Shown: positions 1-13,006, numbered from the stretch's first letter. The stretch: DNA of 64,000 bases from an uncultured Porphyromonadaceae bacterium (GCA_946553045.1 CAMNRO010000007.1:1-64000); one strand, 5' to 3'. Notes: a model not told the origin generated them from the sequence alone. Translations and numbers: made by a program.

Positions 1-80
1 CCGAGTTCTTCAAATTTATTGCCTAATTTTGCACTTGCAGGTAGAATCTTTCTGCGGGATTCGTATATTGTATGTCGCAT

Positions 81-866
81 TTATTGCTGGGGCGACACGG
101 GAACGATTTTAACGTCTATGCCGTTTTCTTCGAGCTGGCGTGCCACGCGGTCGGGAATATTGCTGTCGGTAATAATCATGTCGACATCGGTGATGTTTGC
201 AATCTTGCAGAACCCGCGGCGTCTGAATTTCGAAGAGTCGGCCAGAACAATTGTTTTCTGGGCGGCATGCATCATTACTTTATTAAGGTTGGCCTCGCGC
301 ATGTCGGTTGTCGTGATTCCGAAGTCGAGGTCTATGCCGTCGACGCCAAGGAAAAGCTTGCTGCATGACAAATCGGTGAGAGGCGCTTCTGCGACTTTCC
401 CGACAACCGAAAGCGAACTTGCACGAAGGGTGCCGCCAAGTTGCATGATGTCAATGGATTCGTTCGAGCCTAAAAGCTCCGAAACCTGGAGGGAAGCGGA
501 AATGACAGTGAGCCTGTGGTTCGGAACGATAGCGCGTGCGAATGCCAGGACTGTGGTGCCCGAAGCTATGATGATGCTGTCGTTGCGGTCTATGAGGGTG
601 GCGGCAAAGCGGCCTATTTCCTCTTTTTCCTCGCGGGCGAGGTGCTCTTTTTCGTTTACCGACCTGTTGTTGATATACGGATTGATTAGAATGGCCCTGC
701 CATGGCTGCGATAGAGCTTGTTTGCCTTTTCAAGCTCGGTGAGATCTTTTCGGATTGTCACGGTTGAGACATCAAGAAGCGCAGCGAGCTCGGAAACCTG
801 CATGGCTTCATGGCGGTGTAGCGAATCGAGAATGAGTTTGTGGCGGTCTTCCTTTGTGATAGTCAT
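81..866 (-). CDS. DeoR-family transcriptional regulator, GlpR-like
   Basis: A 261-residue repressor of the DeoR/GlpR family. The N-terminal winged helix-turn-helix (about residues 1-60) contains the family signature KDLTELEKANKLYRSHGRA. The C-terminal half is the DeoR sensor domain, which in this family binds a phosphorylated sugar or polyol; IIASGTTVLAFARAI and the later LGVDGIDL segment are typical of it. The frame stays open upstream to 986, but I chose the ATG at 866 because family homology begins there and a minus-strand -7 box at 888-895 would leave only a short leader. It diverges from a secreted esterase and lies next to the glpABC operon, so glycerol 3-phosphate is the likeliest effector. 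That effector is inferred from context, not from specific residues. Confidence 0.85.
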   Translation of the reverse strand: MTITKEDRHKLILDSLHRHEAMQVSELAALLDVSTVTIRKDLTELEKANKLYRSHGRAILINPYINNRSVNEKEHLAREEKEEIGRFAATLIDRNDSIIIASGTTVLAFARAIVPNHRLTVISASLQVSELLGSNESIDIMQLGGTLRASSLSVVGKVAEAPLTDLSCSKLFLGVDGIDLDFGITTTDMREANLNKVMMHAAQKTIVLADSSKFRRRGFCKIANITDVDMIITDSNIPDRVARQLEENGIDVKIVPVSPQQ

Positions 867-887
867 GGCTGTAATGTGCTTTTGGTG

Positions 888-895
888 CAAAATTA
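888..895 (-). promoter_or_regulatory. -7 box of the deoR-family gene
   Basis: Read on the minus strand this is TAATTTTG, an exact match to the Bacteroidota -7 pattern TAnnTTTG, about 20 nt ahead of the chosen start. It overlaps TTGGTGCAAA (882-891), which is mirrored at the opposing promoter. Confidence 0.55.
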
Positions 896-941
896 ATAAA
901 AAAGAAAAGAAAATGAAATAAATATGTGAAAATTTCGAAAT

Positions 942-949
942 TATATTTG
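942..949 (+). promoter_or_regulatory. -7 box of the esterase gene
   Basis: TATATTTG matches TAnnTTTG and runs into TTTGCACCAA (946-955), the exact reverse complement of TTGGTGCAAA at 882-891. The mirrored decamers around two head-to-head promoters could be an operator for the regulator. Confidence 0.55.
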
Positions 950-1011
950 CACCAATCGAAGTGAAGTGATAACTTTGAAGAACCAAATCATTATCACACG
1001 CCTTCAGAACT

Positions 1012-1878
1012 ATGAAACAGCTATTTTCAGTATTATTTATATGTGTAGCGTCGCTTTGTGCTTCGGCACAGGGTGCGCCTGCGGTAAAAGAAAGTTTCGA
1101 CTACAAGGGCAAGCAGCGCACATACACGATGTATCTGCCTGATACTCTTGAGGCCGGAGCTCCGCTTGTTGTCTATGTGCACGGGTACGGCTCAAAAACG
1201 CGCTGGCTTGAAGACCTCAATGCCGTTGCGGCGCGCAAGGGTTTTGCGGTATGTTATCCGGATGGTCTGCCCGATTCGCGCGGTAAGGACGGTTGGAAGG
1301 TCGGCTATCCTCCTCAGGAGTCACTGGAAATCGATGAGGCCGACTATTTCCGCCATCTGCTCGACGAGGTCTGCGGTCGCTATGGGCTAAGCCGCGACAA
1401 TGTCTTCTGTGCCGGCATGTCGAATGGCGGCGATTTATGCTATCAGTTCGCCTATACCGATCCCACCATATTCCGGGCCTATGCTTCTGTGGCCGGTCTT
1501 ACATTCGAATGTACCTACCTTCCCGAAAAACTGACTGTTCCGGTGCCATTTATGGAGATTCACGGGACGGCCGACAAGACTTCGATGTGGGGCGGAGACC
1601 ATGAGAACAAAGGTGGCTGGGGAGCATATATTCCGGTGCCTCTGGCTGTTGCTGCAATTGCGGCCAATAACCGCTGTACGGTTGCTGTCAGCGACACGGT
1701 GCCTTCTCGGCCTGAATCGGGCAGAACGGTTGTGCGCACTGTGTACAGCGGTTCGCCGACGGGTTCCGATGTGGTTCTGTATCGCATTGAGGGAGGCAAA
1801 CATTCCTGGGCGAAAAAAGATATCGAAACGTCCGAAATCATATGGAATTTCTTTGAGCCTTATGTGAAAAAGGATTGA
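1012..1878 (+). CDS. secreted alpha/beta-hydrolase esterase (PHB-depolymerase/feruloyl-esterase type)
   Basis: A 288-residue protein with a cleavable signal peptide (about residues 1-19, ending ASAQG), so periplasmic or exported. It has an alpha/beta-hydrolase fold: oxyanion-hole segment VVYVHGYG, nucleophile elbow GMSNGG (G-x-S-x-G, Ser near residue 141), and a late His in EGGKHSW. This resembles the LpqC/poly(3-hydroxybutyrate) depolymerase-like esterases, a family that also includes feruloyl and acetyl esterases acting on carbohydrate esters. The substrate cannot be read from sequence. It diverges from the DeoR regulator and lies 211 bp upstream of the glp operon, so it may share their regulation, but it probably has its own promoter. 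Confidence 0.8.
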   Translation: MKQLFSVLFICVASLCASAQGAPAVKESFDYKGKQRTYTMYLPDTLEAGAPLVVYVHGYGSKTRWLEDLNAVAARKGFAVCYPDGLPDSRGKDGWKVGYPPQESLEIDEADYFRHLLDEVCGRYGLSRDNVFCAGMSNGGDLCYQFAYTDPTIFRAYASVAGLTFECTYLPEKLTVPVPFMEIHGTADKTSMWGGDHENKGGWGAYIPVPLAVAAIAANNRCTVAVSDTVPSRPESGRTVVRTVYSGSPTGSDVVLYRIEGGKHSWAKKDIETSEIIWNFFEPYVKKD

Positions 1879-1961
1879 AGAATGTGGTTTTGTGTAAATA
1901 TCTGATTTGCGGGTGTTTATTTGTTTGTTGTTAATTCGGCTCTCTACTTTTTTAAGTTTTA

Positions 1962-1993
1962 TTTGGTTTTGAAAATTAAAAGCAGTACTTTTG
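1962..1993 (+). promoter_or_regulatory. promoter of the glp/glycosidase operon
   Basis: TTTG at 1962-1965, a 20-nt spacer and TACTTTTG at 1986-1993 match the Bacteroidota -33/-7 consensus closely. It implies a leader of roughly 90 nt before glpA. No known riboswitch is recognised in that leader. Confidence 0.65.
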
Positions 1994-2089
1994 TTGCGAA
2001 ATAGCGAAGCTATAAAAGCGAAAGCAATGCGTTCGTCGGTCGAAACTCGGAATTTCTTGCACTGAACCTCTTATATAGACCACTTCGTT

Positions 2090-3742
2090 ATGACAGACCA
2101 CATAAAGCCGCCTAAGCGTTACGACGTCGTTGTCATCGGCGCCGGAGCTACCGGTGCGGGCACGGCCCGCGACTGCGCTATGCGCGGTCTCAAAGTGCTG
2201 CTCGTAGAGCGCCTCGACTTCACAGCCGGCGCAACAGGGCGTAACCACGGATTGCTCCACAGCGGAGCACGCTATGCAGTTACCGACGGTGAGTCGGCAA
2301 CCGAATGTATAAAGGAAAACATGATTCTTCGCCGTATCGCCGCGCATTGCGTGGAGGAGACCGGCGGTTTGTTCGTGACCCTGCCTGAGGACTCTCTCGA
2401 TTATCAGAAAACTTTTGTAGAATCGTGTCTTCGGGCCGGCATCAATGCCGAAGTAATAGACCCGGCCGAGGCTCTCAGACTTGAGCCTGCGGTCAATCCC
2501 GACATAATCGGTGCTGTCAAAGTGCCCGACGGCGCTGTAGACCCCTTCCGTCTGACAACTGCCAATGCTCTTGCCGCTCGTCAGAACGGCGCGGATATTC
2601 TTACCTATCATGAGGTTGTTGATTTTATCCGTTCGGGCAACCGTATCTGCGGCGTTGTGCTCCGCGACCACCATACGGGCGAACTGACCCGCGTAGAGTG
2701 CGATATCGTGGTGAACGCCGCCGGAATCTGGGGTCAGCGCATTGTCGAGATGGCGGGTGCGAAAATCAACATGTTCCCGGCTAAGGGTGCCCTTCTGATT
2801 TTCGGCCATCGCGTGAACAATGTCGTGATCAACCGTTGCCGCAAGCCTGCCGACGCCGACATTCTTGTGCCCGGCGATACCATCTCGCTCATAGGCACTA
2901 CGTCGAGCCGTATTCCCTACGACCAGATCGACAACATGACTGTGACTCCCGAAGAAGTCGACGTGCTTCTCCGCGAGGGTATAAAGATAGCGCCGTCGCT
3001 GGCTTATACACGTATTCTGAGAGCGTATGCGGGCGTGCGTCCGCTTATCGCTTCCGACGACGACCCGTCGGGCCGCAGTATCAGCCGCGGCATAGTCTGT
3101 CTTGACCATGCAGTGCGCGATGGCATCGAGGGTTTTGTCACAATCTCGGGCGGCAAGCTGATGACCTATCGCCTCATGGCCGAATGGGCGGCCGACATGG
3201 TCTGCAAGAAGCTCGGCATCGAGGGCAAGAAGTGTATGACTGCCGAAATACCGCTGCCGGGCTCCGATTCAAGCGACAGCAAGGAGGCCCACAGCCGCAA
3301 GCACCATATCATCGACATGAGCACCGACCAGCGTGCGGCCGAAGGTCGTCATGGCAGTCTTTCGAGCGAGATTCCGACGGGAGATGTCGACGACGCTCTC
3401 GTATGCGAGTGCGAGGCGGTTTCTGTAGGCGAGGTCAATTTCGCCATAGACAAGCTTCATGTGAACAATCTTATCAATCTTCGCCGACGCACCCGTATGG
3501 GCATGGGCACCTGCCAGGGTGGCCTTTGCGCCTGCCGTGCGGCCGCTATTCTGGGCGACCGCCTCAACTGTCAGCAGAAGGCCCTTTATGATTTGGCATC
3601 GTTTGTCAACGAACGCTGGAAAGGCATGAAGCCCGTGGCATGGGGCCAGACTCTGGTTGAGGCTCAGTTTACATCGTGGCTATATGAAGGAATGTGCGGG
3701 CTCGACCGCTATCAAAACAACGAACAAGGCAACAAGCAATGA
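2090..3742 (+). CDS. glpA: anaerobic glycerol-3-phosphate dehydrogenase, subunit A
   Basis: The 550-residue catalytic flavoprotein subunit, oxidising glycerol 3-phosphate to dihydroxyacetone phosphate. An FAD-binding Rossmann motif VVVIGAGATGAGTARD lies at about residues 9-24, followed by the DAO-fold body with GATGRNHGLLHSGARY. A C-terminal BFD-like [2Fe-2S] region at about residues 438-485 has cysteines in CECE and GTCQGGLCAC. This domain order is that of GlpA rather than aerobic GlpD. It is the first gene of the operon and its stop overlaps glpB by 4 bp (ATGA). With GlpB and GlpC it should form the membrane-associated complex that passes electrons to menaquinone, in anaerobes usually coupled to fumarate reduction. 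Confidence 0.95.
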   Translation: MTDHIKPPKRYDVVVIGAGATGAGTARDCAMRGLKVLLVERLDFTAGATGRNHGLLHSGARYAVTDGESATECIKENMILRRIAAHCVEETGGLFVTLPEDSLDYQKTFVESCLRAGINAEVIDPAEALRLEPAVNPDIIGAVKVPDGAVDPFRLTTANALAARQNGADILTYHEVVDFIRSGNRICGVVLRDHHTGELTRVECDIVVNAAGIWGQRIVEMAGAKINMFPAKGALLIFGHRVNNVVINRCRKPADADILVPGDTISLIGTTSSRIPYDQIDNMTVTPEEVDVLLREGIKIAPSLAYTRILRAYAGVRPLIASDDDPSGRSISRGIVCLDHAVRDGIEGFVTISGGKLMTYRLMAEWAADMVCKKLGIEGKKCMTAEIPLPGSDSSDSKEAHSRKHHIIDMSTDQRAAEGRHGSLSSEIPTGDVDDALVCECEAVSVGEVNFAIDKLHVNNLINLRRRTRMGMGTCQGGLCACRAAAILGDRLNCQQKALYDLASFVNERWKGMKPVAWGQTLVEAQFTSWLYEGMCGLDRYQNNEQGNKQ

Positions 3743-4983
3743 ACTACGATACTATAATAATAGGAGGCGGACTTGCCGGACTCGTTGCCGGAATCACCCT
3801 CCAGGAGCGCGGACAGCGCACAGCAATCATCACCACGGGCCAGGGAGCGCTCCATTTCAGTTCGGGTTCGCTGGCTCTTCTGTCGCGCGACGCCGACGGC
3901 AATCCTATAGAGAAGCCCCTCGAGCATATAGATTCTCTTCCGGCCTCACACCCCTATAGCAAGGTCGGGGCTGCGAAGGCCGGCGAACACGCACGTGCGG
4001 TGAAGGCTCTTTTCGAGCGCGCAGGCCTGAGCATGCTCGGAAGCGAGGATTCAAACCATTACTACATGACTCCTGTCGGTCTTTTCAAGTCTACATGGCT
4101 TTCGACTGCCGACAGCGCCGTATCGCCCACGCCCGACGGCTCGGGGTGGGGTAGAACGGCTATCGTTGGAATCAAAGGCTTCCTCGACTTCTATCCGGGC
4201 TTTATTGCCGATAATCTTGCAAAAAACGGCCTGAAGTGTGAAGTGGCCGCGCTGACGACTCCCGAGCTTGAGCATCTCCGCAAGAATAACACCGAAATGC
4301 GTGCCCCCGGCATTGCCAAGATAATGCACGGCGAAGCCCTCGAGCGCTTTGCCAAAGCTATCGTGGCAGCCGCGCCTGGTGCCGAGACGGTGATAATACC
4401 TGCCGTAGTAGGTCTCGACGGTCAGAAAGATATAGACGCGTTGCGTCGCTTCACGGGCAAGAATGTGATATGTCTGTCGACGCACCCGATTTCGGTGCAG
4501 GGCGTGCGCATGCAGCTTGCTCTTCGCCGGTATTATGAAAAAATGGGTGGTACCTATCTCCTTGGCGACAATGTTACGGCCGGATATATGGACGGCGACC
4601 GTCTCAAGGCCATCGATACCGCCAATCTCGGCCATGGCAGTCTGACGGCGCGTAACTTTATCCTTGCTACCGGCAGCTTCTTCAGCCGGGGTCTTGTCGC
4701 CGAGCCCGACCGTATTTTCGAACCCGTCTTCGGTGTCGATGTCGTTACCGAAGGCGACCGTTCCGACTGGTTCAAGGAGAATATTTTCGAAGAGCAGCCT
4801 TTTGTACGCTTCGGAGTTGCCACAGACAATGACTTCCGGGTGAAAAAGGACGGCAAAACTATAGGCAACCTGTATGCAGTGGGCTCCATACTCGGCGGCT
4901 GCAATTCGCTGAAAGAAGGCTCAGGGGCCGGAGTGGCCGCAGTGACCGCCATGGAAGTCGCCAACCGTCTGGCTGATAAATAA
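3739..4983 (+). CDS. glpB: anaerobic glycerol-3-phosphate dehydrogenase, subunit B
   Basis: A 414-residue FMN/FAD-type subunit of the GlpABC complex. It begins MNYDTIIIGGGLAGLVAG, a nucleotide-binding motif right at the N-terminus. This is why the ATG at 3739, which overlaps the glpA stop, is preferred over in-frame starts further upstream. The C-terminus has the second flavin-contact region (GNLYAVGSILGGCNSLKEG), close to GlpB of enterobacteria in length and layout. Its role is to relay electrons from GlpA to the iron-sulfur subunit GlpC. glpC starts 15 bp downstream, so the three subunits are co-translated. Confidence 0.93.
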   Translation: MNYDTIIIGGGLAGLVAGITLQERGQRTAIITTGQGALHFSSGSLALLSRDADGNPIEKPLEHIDSLPASHPYSKVGAAKAGEHARAVKALFERAGLSMLGSEDSNHYYMTPVGLFKSTWLSTADSAVSPTPDGSGWGRTAIVGIKGFLDFYPGFIADNLAKNGLKCEVAALTTPELEHLRKNNTEMRAPGIAKIMHGEALERFAKAIVAAAPGAETVIIPAVVGLDGQKDIDALRRFTGKNVICLSTHPISVQGVRMQLALRRYYEKMGGTYLLGDNVTAGYMDGDRLKAIDTANLGHGSLTARNFILATGSFFSRGLVAEPDRIFEPVFGVDVVTEGDRSDWFKENIFEEQPFVRFGVATDNDFRVKKDGKTIGNLYAVGSILGGCNSLKEGSGAGVAAVTAMEVANRLADK

Positions 4984-4998
4984 ACAAGGACCTTTGCA

Positions 4999-8360
<3,362 letters not shown>

Positions 8361-8388
8361 TCTAAAACCATCATAAACATATCTTTCA

Positions 8389-9933
8389 ATGGCAAAAGAG
8401 AATATTTACGGCAACTGGTCGCCCGAAGTTGTCAAGAAATTCAAGCAATGGCAGCTGCGCACCATCGTTGTCTCGATGATAGGCTATGCCATCTATTACT
8501 TTGTCCGCAAAAACTTTTCGATAGCCATGCCCGGCCTTACGGCCCAATATGGTATCTCGAACACGAGTTTCGGTATCGTCATCGGTATCGGCTCGCTCAT
8601 CTACGGTCTGTCGCGCTTCATCAACGGCTTTGTCGTTGACCGCTACAGCGCGCGTGCAGTCATGGCTATAGGCTTGTTACTGTGCGCACTGAGTAATTTT
8701 GCGTTCGGTTTCGGCGTGAACATCAGTTCGTGGATTACAGGCGTTAACCAGGGTCCCGACTTCATCAACATGCTCGTGCTGCTCATGGGCGCTACAATTG
8801 TGCTCAATCAGCTCTTCCAGGGTGTCGGCTATCCTCCGTGCGCACGTCTGCTGCCGTGCTGGATTCACCCTTCTGAGCTGGCTACCAAAATGTCGATATG
8901 GAATACGTCGCACTCCATCGGCGCTGCTACAGCTGTCGTTGTCTGCGGCTATATCATGGGTTCGATGGGTACTGACCTCAGCGCAAATCCTGAAATCATC
9001 AATACAATTGCCACCAACCTCGGTCTCGACAAGAGCGTGCCCGAGCATATGGAGACTATCCTGAGCTATGCCCGCCACTGGGACGCATGGAAATGGTGCT
9101 TCTGGTTGCCGGGCTGTTTTGCCGTGGCAGGTGCTGCCTGGCTGTATATAGGCCTGCGCGACGATCCCCGTTCGGTCGGTCTGCCCGAACTGCCCGCTAC
9201 CAAGACCGGCAAGAAAGACGACGGCCATAACCCCTCGCAATCCAAATTCCTCAAGGTCATGGTGTGGACCAACCGCTGGATATGGACTCTGTGTATTGCC
9301 AACGTCTTCGTATATGTGATGCGCATGGGTATCCTCGACTGGGGTCCGAAATTCCTCACCGAGGCACGCGGCATGAGCATTGAAGATGCCGCATGGTCTG
9401 TGGGTGTGTTCGAAATCTTCGCTATCGTCGGCACTATCGCCGCCGGCTGGTGTACCGACCATATCTTCAAGGGCAAGGCCCACCGCATGTGTCTTGTCTG
9501 CATGGTAAGCGCGGTAATCTTCATGAGTATATTCATTCTCTTCCCGGGCCTGCCCATGATTCTGTCGATATGCGTGCTCGCCATGGCCGGTTTCTTCATC
9601 TACGGCCCCCAGGCTCTCATCGGTATCGCTTCGGCCAATCATGCCACCAAGGAAGCTTCCGCTACCGCAAACGGCCTGGCCGGTATCTTCGGCTATGTCG
9701 GTTCTTTCCTTTCGGCTATCGGTATCGGTATCGTTGCCGACCACTGGGGCTGGAATATGGTATTCTATCTGATTATCGGTGTTGGTGTGCTCGGTGCAAT
9801 CACATTTATAACCATGTGGGCTGCGCCCCGCGACGGCTACGAACGCTCGAATGCATTCTATGCCCGTGAAGCTGCCGAAAACGGCGAATTTGAAAAAGCA
9901 GTAGAAGAATCAGACAAAGACATAGATTTATAA
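8389..9933 (+). CDS. glpT: glycerol-3-phosphate transporter (MFS, organophosphate:phosphate antiporter)
   Basis: 514 residues with about 12 membrane segments and the OPA-family N-terminus: YAIYYFVRKNFSIAMPGL and GLSRFINGFVVDRYSARAVMA. Basic residues in the first and central helices are those expected of phosphate-coordinating antiporters. GlpT exchanges external glycerol 3-phosphate for internal phosphate. The protein is longer than E. coli GlpT, mainly through a loop after the fourth segment (about residues 190-225). Placement directly behind glpABC and GH97 supports G3P as substrate over hexose phosphate. Its stop overlaps the next start by one base (TAATG). Confidence 0.88.
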   Translation: MAKENIYGNWSPEVVKKFKQWQLRTIVVSMIGYAIYYFVRKNFSIAMPGLTAQYGISNTSFGIVIGIGSLIYGLSRFINGFVVDRYSARAVMAIGLLLCALSNFAFGFGVNISSWITGVNQGPDFINMLVLLMGATIVLNQLFQGVGYPPCARLLPCWIHPSELATKMSIWNTSHSIGAATAVVVCGYIMGSMGTDLSANPEIINTIATNLGLDKSVPEHMETILSYARHWDAWKWCFWLPGCFAVAGAAWLYIGLRDDPRSVGLPELPATKTGKKDDGHNPSQSKFLKVMVWTNRWIWTLCIANVFVYVMRMGILDWGPKFLTEARGMSIEDAAWSVGVFEIFAIVGTIAAGWCTDHIFKGKAHRMCLVCMVSAVIFMSIFILFPGLPMILSICVLAMAGFFIYGPQALIGIASANHATKEASATANGLAGIFGYVGSFLSAIGIGIVADHWGWNMVFYLIIGVGVLGAITFITMWAAPRDGYERSNAFYAREAAENGEFEKAVEESDKDIDL

Positions 9934-10790
9934 TGGAAAAAGAATATATAACCCCTCTGAGCCACGATGAACTGCTGGCGGCCTGTCGCCGGATAAAGCA
10001 TGTGGCCCTCGACATGGACGGCACGATATATATGGGTTCGCAGCTGTTCCCTTTCACAAAGCCGTTTCTGAAAGAACTTACCGACAATGGTATCGGGTAT
10101 TCGTTCCTTACCAATAATCCGACACGCAGCCGAGTGGACTATCTCAAGAAGCTCGAAAAACTCGGTATCGAGGCTACGCCCGACCAGATGTACACCACAG
10201 CTGTGGCTACAATCGAGTATCTGAAGGAGAAAATGCCCCAGGTAAAGCGCATATTCGCTACCGGCACACCTTCGATGATTAAAGAATTCGAGGACGCCGG
10301 ATATGAAATGACGGCAATCGATGCCAACGATATGCCCGACCTTCTGCTTGTGGCGTTCGACACCACGCTTACCTACGAGCGCCTCTGCCATGCTTCGTGG
10401 CTGGCCGCCCAGGGCATACCATATATCGCTACCAATCCCGACCGTGTATGTCCGACAGACCAGCCTACCGTACTCGTCGACTGCGGTTCGCTGTGCAAGT
10501 GCATTGAGCACGCCACCGGTCGCGAGCCCGACCTGGTAATCGGCAAACCCAACCCCGACATGCTTTCGGGCATAATGTACCGCTACGGTCTCCGCGCCGA
10601 TGAAATCGCAATGTGCGGCGACCGCATCTATACTGATGTGGCTATGGCGCAGAACGCCGGTGCATTCGGCGTGCTCGTACTATCCGGCGAAACCACTCTC
10701 CAGACTGCGCTTGAGGCCGAAAATCCGCCTTTGCTGACAGCGCGCGACATTTCGGTATTCGGTAAACTGCTTATAGAATCCAAATCCTGA
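9933..10790 (+). CDS. HAD-IIA family phosphatase (NagD/phosphoglycolate/glycerol-3-phosphate phosphatase type)
   Basis: 285 residues, cytoplasmic. Motif I is DMDGT with Asp27 and Asp29. Motif II is FLTNNPTRSR, the lysine motif falls in VIGKPNPDM, and motif IV is MCGDRIYTDVAMA. A type-C2 cap lies between motifs II and III, as in NagD, AraL and mammalian PGP/G3P phosphatase. Translationally coupled to glpT upstream and to the GH36 gene downstream, it could dephosphorylate G3P (overflow) or a sugar phosphate made from the released hexose. HAD-IIA substrate range is broad, so the exact substrate is open. Confidence 0.85.
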   Translation: MEKEYITPLSHDELLAACRRIKHVALDMDGTIYMGSQLFPFTKPFLKELTDNGIGYSFLTNNPTRSRVDYLKKLEKLGIEATPDQMYTTAVATIEYLKEKMPQVKRIFATGTPSMIKEFEDAGYEMTAIDANDMPDLLLVAFDTTLTYERLCHASWLAAQGIPYIATNPDRVCPTDQPTVLVDCGSLCKCIEHATGREPDLVIGKPNPDMLSGIMYRYGLRADEIAMCGDRIYTDVAMAQNAGAFGVLVLSGETTLQTALEAENPPLLTARDISVFGKLLIESKS

Positions 10791-13006
10791 TGAATAGATA
10801 TTTAACAGGCTGTGTGGCAGCCGTGGCCCTTGTGGCCATGGTTGCCACACCTGCGTTTGCAGAGATTGTCGAGGTCTCCACGCCTACCTCTTCGCTCATA
10901 CTCGACGCTAAAAAAGGCAAAAAACTGAGACACGTATATTATGGAGCCAAAATAAGCGATAAAGACACTTACGACCAGCTGAAGTCGGGCGTAGGTGCGG
11001 CTCTCGACGCTTATCCGGCTTATGGTATGACAACAACCAGCGAGACCGCCGTGGCTGCCACACATGCCGACGGCAACATGACTCTCGACCTCGTTGTCGA
11101 CGGCGTCAGCAAGACCAGGCGCGATGGCGCCGAGCTTACAACGGTAAAGCTGCGCGATACTTACTATCCGTTCTATGTCGATGTGAACTATCGCACATAC
11201 GATGGCGAGGACGTAATCGAGACATGGACCGAAATCAGTCATGGCGAGAAGGGTGAAGTGACACTTACCCAGTTTGCCTCGGGCTATCTGCCGGTGCGTT
11301 ACGGCGACGTATGGCTGTCGCACCTCTACGGCACCAACCACAACGAGGGGCATCTCGAGACCGAACCGCTCACACACGGCATGAAGGTGATAAAGAACAA
11401 GGACGGCGTTCGCAATTCGCACACGGCACACTCGGAAGTGATGATTTCGCTCGATGGCGAGCCGGCCGAGAACAGCGGGCGTGTGATTGGCGCGGCGCTG
11501 TGCTACAGCGGCAACTATAAGCTGCGCTTCGATACCGACCATACTGACTATCACCATTTCTTCGCAGGCATAAACGAGGAAAATTCGGCTTATAAAATCA
11601 AGAAAGGCGATGTTTTCGCAACTCCTGAGCTTGCCTTGAGCTATTCCCACGAAGGTCTGAGTGGAGTGAGCCGGAATTTCCACCGCTGGGCACGCAAGCA
11701 CAAGATAGCTCACGGCGATGTGCCCCGGAAGGTGCTGCTCAATAGCTGGGAAGGGGTATATTTCGATATTGACGAGAAGGGCATGAATTCGATGATGGCT
11801 GATATCGCCGACCTCGGAGGTGAGCTCTTCGTGATGGACGACGGCTGGTTCGGCGTCAAATATCCGCGCGACAACAGCAAGACGAGCCTCGGTGACTGGA
11901 CCGTAGATACAAGAAAGTTGCCTTCCGGCATTCAGGGGCTGATAGACACGGCAAAATCGAAGGGTATTGAATTCGGAATATGGATAGAACCCGAAATGAC
12001 AAACAGCCGGAGCGAGCTTTTCGAGCAGCATCCCGAGTATGTCATCGTGCCGTCGAACCGCAAGCCCGTGTATGGCCGCGGAGGAACACAGCTCGTGCTG
12101 GATATGGCTAATCCGAAAGTGCAGGACCTCGTTTTCACCGTGGTCGATACTCTGATGACCAACTATCCTGAAATCGACTATATCAAGTGGGATGCCAATA
12201 TGGCCGTGCGCAATCACGGTTCGCAGTATCTCTCGTCCGACCGCCAGAGTCATCTTTATATTGATTATCACAAAGGGCTCGCCAAGGCTCTCGACCGTAT
12301 CCGCGCCAAATATCCCGATGTGACTATTCAGGCCTGCGCGAGTGGAGGCGGACGCGCCAATTACGGTGTGATGCCCTGGTTCGACGAGTTCTGGGTGAGC
12401 GACAACACCGACGCCCTCCAGCGTGTATTCCTGCAGTGGGGCGACAGCTACTTCTTCCCGCCGACAACCATGGCAAGCCATATCAGTGCCTCGCCCAACC
12501 ACCAGACACAGCGCCGCATACCGATGAAATACCGTATCGATGTGGCTATGAGCGGGCGTCTGGGCATGGAGATGCAGCCGTCGGAAATGATCGAACAGGA
12601 AAAGGATATGTGTCGCAAGGCGATAGAGCAGTATAAGACGCTCGTGCGCCCCGTCCTGATTGATGGCGACATATACCGCCTCCAGTCGCCTTACAACGGA
12701 AAGGGTGTTGCTTCGCTGATGTATGTGTCGCCGGCCAAGGACAAGGCTGTGTATTACTGGTGGAAGACAGAGTCGTTCCGCAACCAGCAGCTGCCGCGTG
12801 TCACCATGGCCGGTCTCGACCCCGACAGGCTCTACAAGGTTACCGAACTCAACTCTATCGACGTGAAACCGCTGTCATACGAAGGAAAGGTTTTCTCCGG
12901 GAAATACCTGATGGACAACGGTCTTGAAATGCCTCAGAACTACAATGTTGCCAAGCCCGACAAAAACGAGTGGGGCAGCCGCGTCCTCTACCTCGAAGCC
13001 CAGTAA
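10790..13006 (+). CDS. GH36 alpha-galactosidase
   Basis: 738 residues with a signal peptide (about 1-24, ending PAFAE), so periplasmic or exported. It has a beta-sandwich N-terminal domain followed by the clan GH-D barrel. The nucleophile motif YIKWDAN is near residue 464 and the acid/base aspartate lies in FWVSDNTDALQR near residue 538; the ACASGGGRANYG segment between them is typical of GH36. It releases alpha-linked galactose. Its start overlaps the HAD stop by one base, so it is co-expressed with the G3P genes. Separation from other raffinose-type genes suggests that its acceptor is a glycerol or glycerol-phosphate galactoside, but that is inference. Confidence 0.92.
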   Translation: MNRYLTGCVAAVALVAMVATPAFAEIVEVSTPTSSLILDAKKGKKLRHVYYGAKISDKDTYDQLKSGVGAALDAYPAYGMTTTSETAVAATHADGNMTLDLVVDGVSKTRRDGAELTTVKLRDTYYPFYVDVNYRTYDGEDVIETWTEISHGEKGEVTLTQFASGYLPVRYGDVWLSHLYGTNHNEGHLETEPLTHGMKVIKNKDGVRNSHTAHSEVMISLDGEPAENSGRVIGAALCYSGNYKLRFDTDHTDYHHFFAGINEENSAYKIKKGDVFATPELALSYSHEGLSGVSRNFHRWARKHKIAHGDVPRKVLLNSWEGVYFDIDEKGMNSMMADIADLGGELFVMDDGWFGVKYPRDNSKTSLGDWTVDTRKLPSGIQGLIDTAKSKGIEFGIWIEPEMTNSRSELFEQHPEYVIVPSNRKPVYGRGGTQLVLDMANPKVQDLVFTVVDTLMTNYPEIDYIKWDANMAVRNHGSQYLSSDRQSHLYIDYHKGLAKALDRIRAKYPDVTIQACASGGGRANYGVMPWFDEFWVSDNTDALQRVFLQWGDSYFFPPTTMASHISASPNHQTQRRIPMKYRIDVAMSGRLGMEMQPSEMIEQEKDMCRKAIEQYKTLVRPVLIDGDIYRLQSPYNGKGVASLMYVSPAKDKAVYYWWKTESFRNQQLPRVTMAGLDPDRLYKVTELNSIDVKPLSYEGKVFSGKYLMDNGLEMPQNYNVAKPDKNEWGSRVLYLEAQ

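Noticed and set aside
24-31. TAATTTTG box on the plus strand near the left edge
   Set aside because: It would drive transcription antisense into the regulator gene and has no convincing -33 element. Such boxes are frequent by chance in AT-rich gaps.
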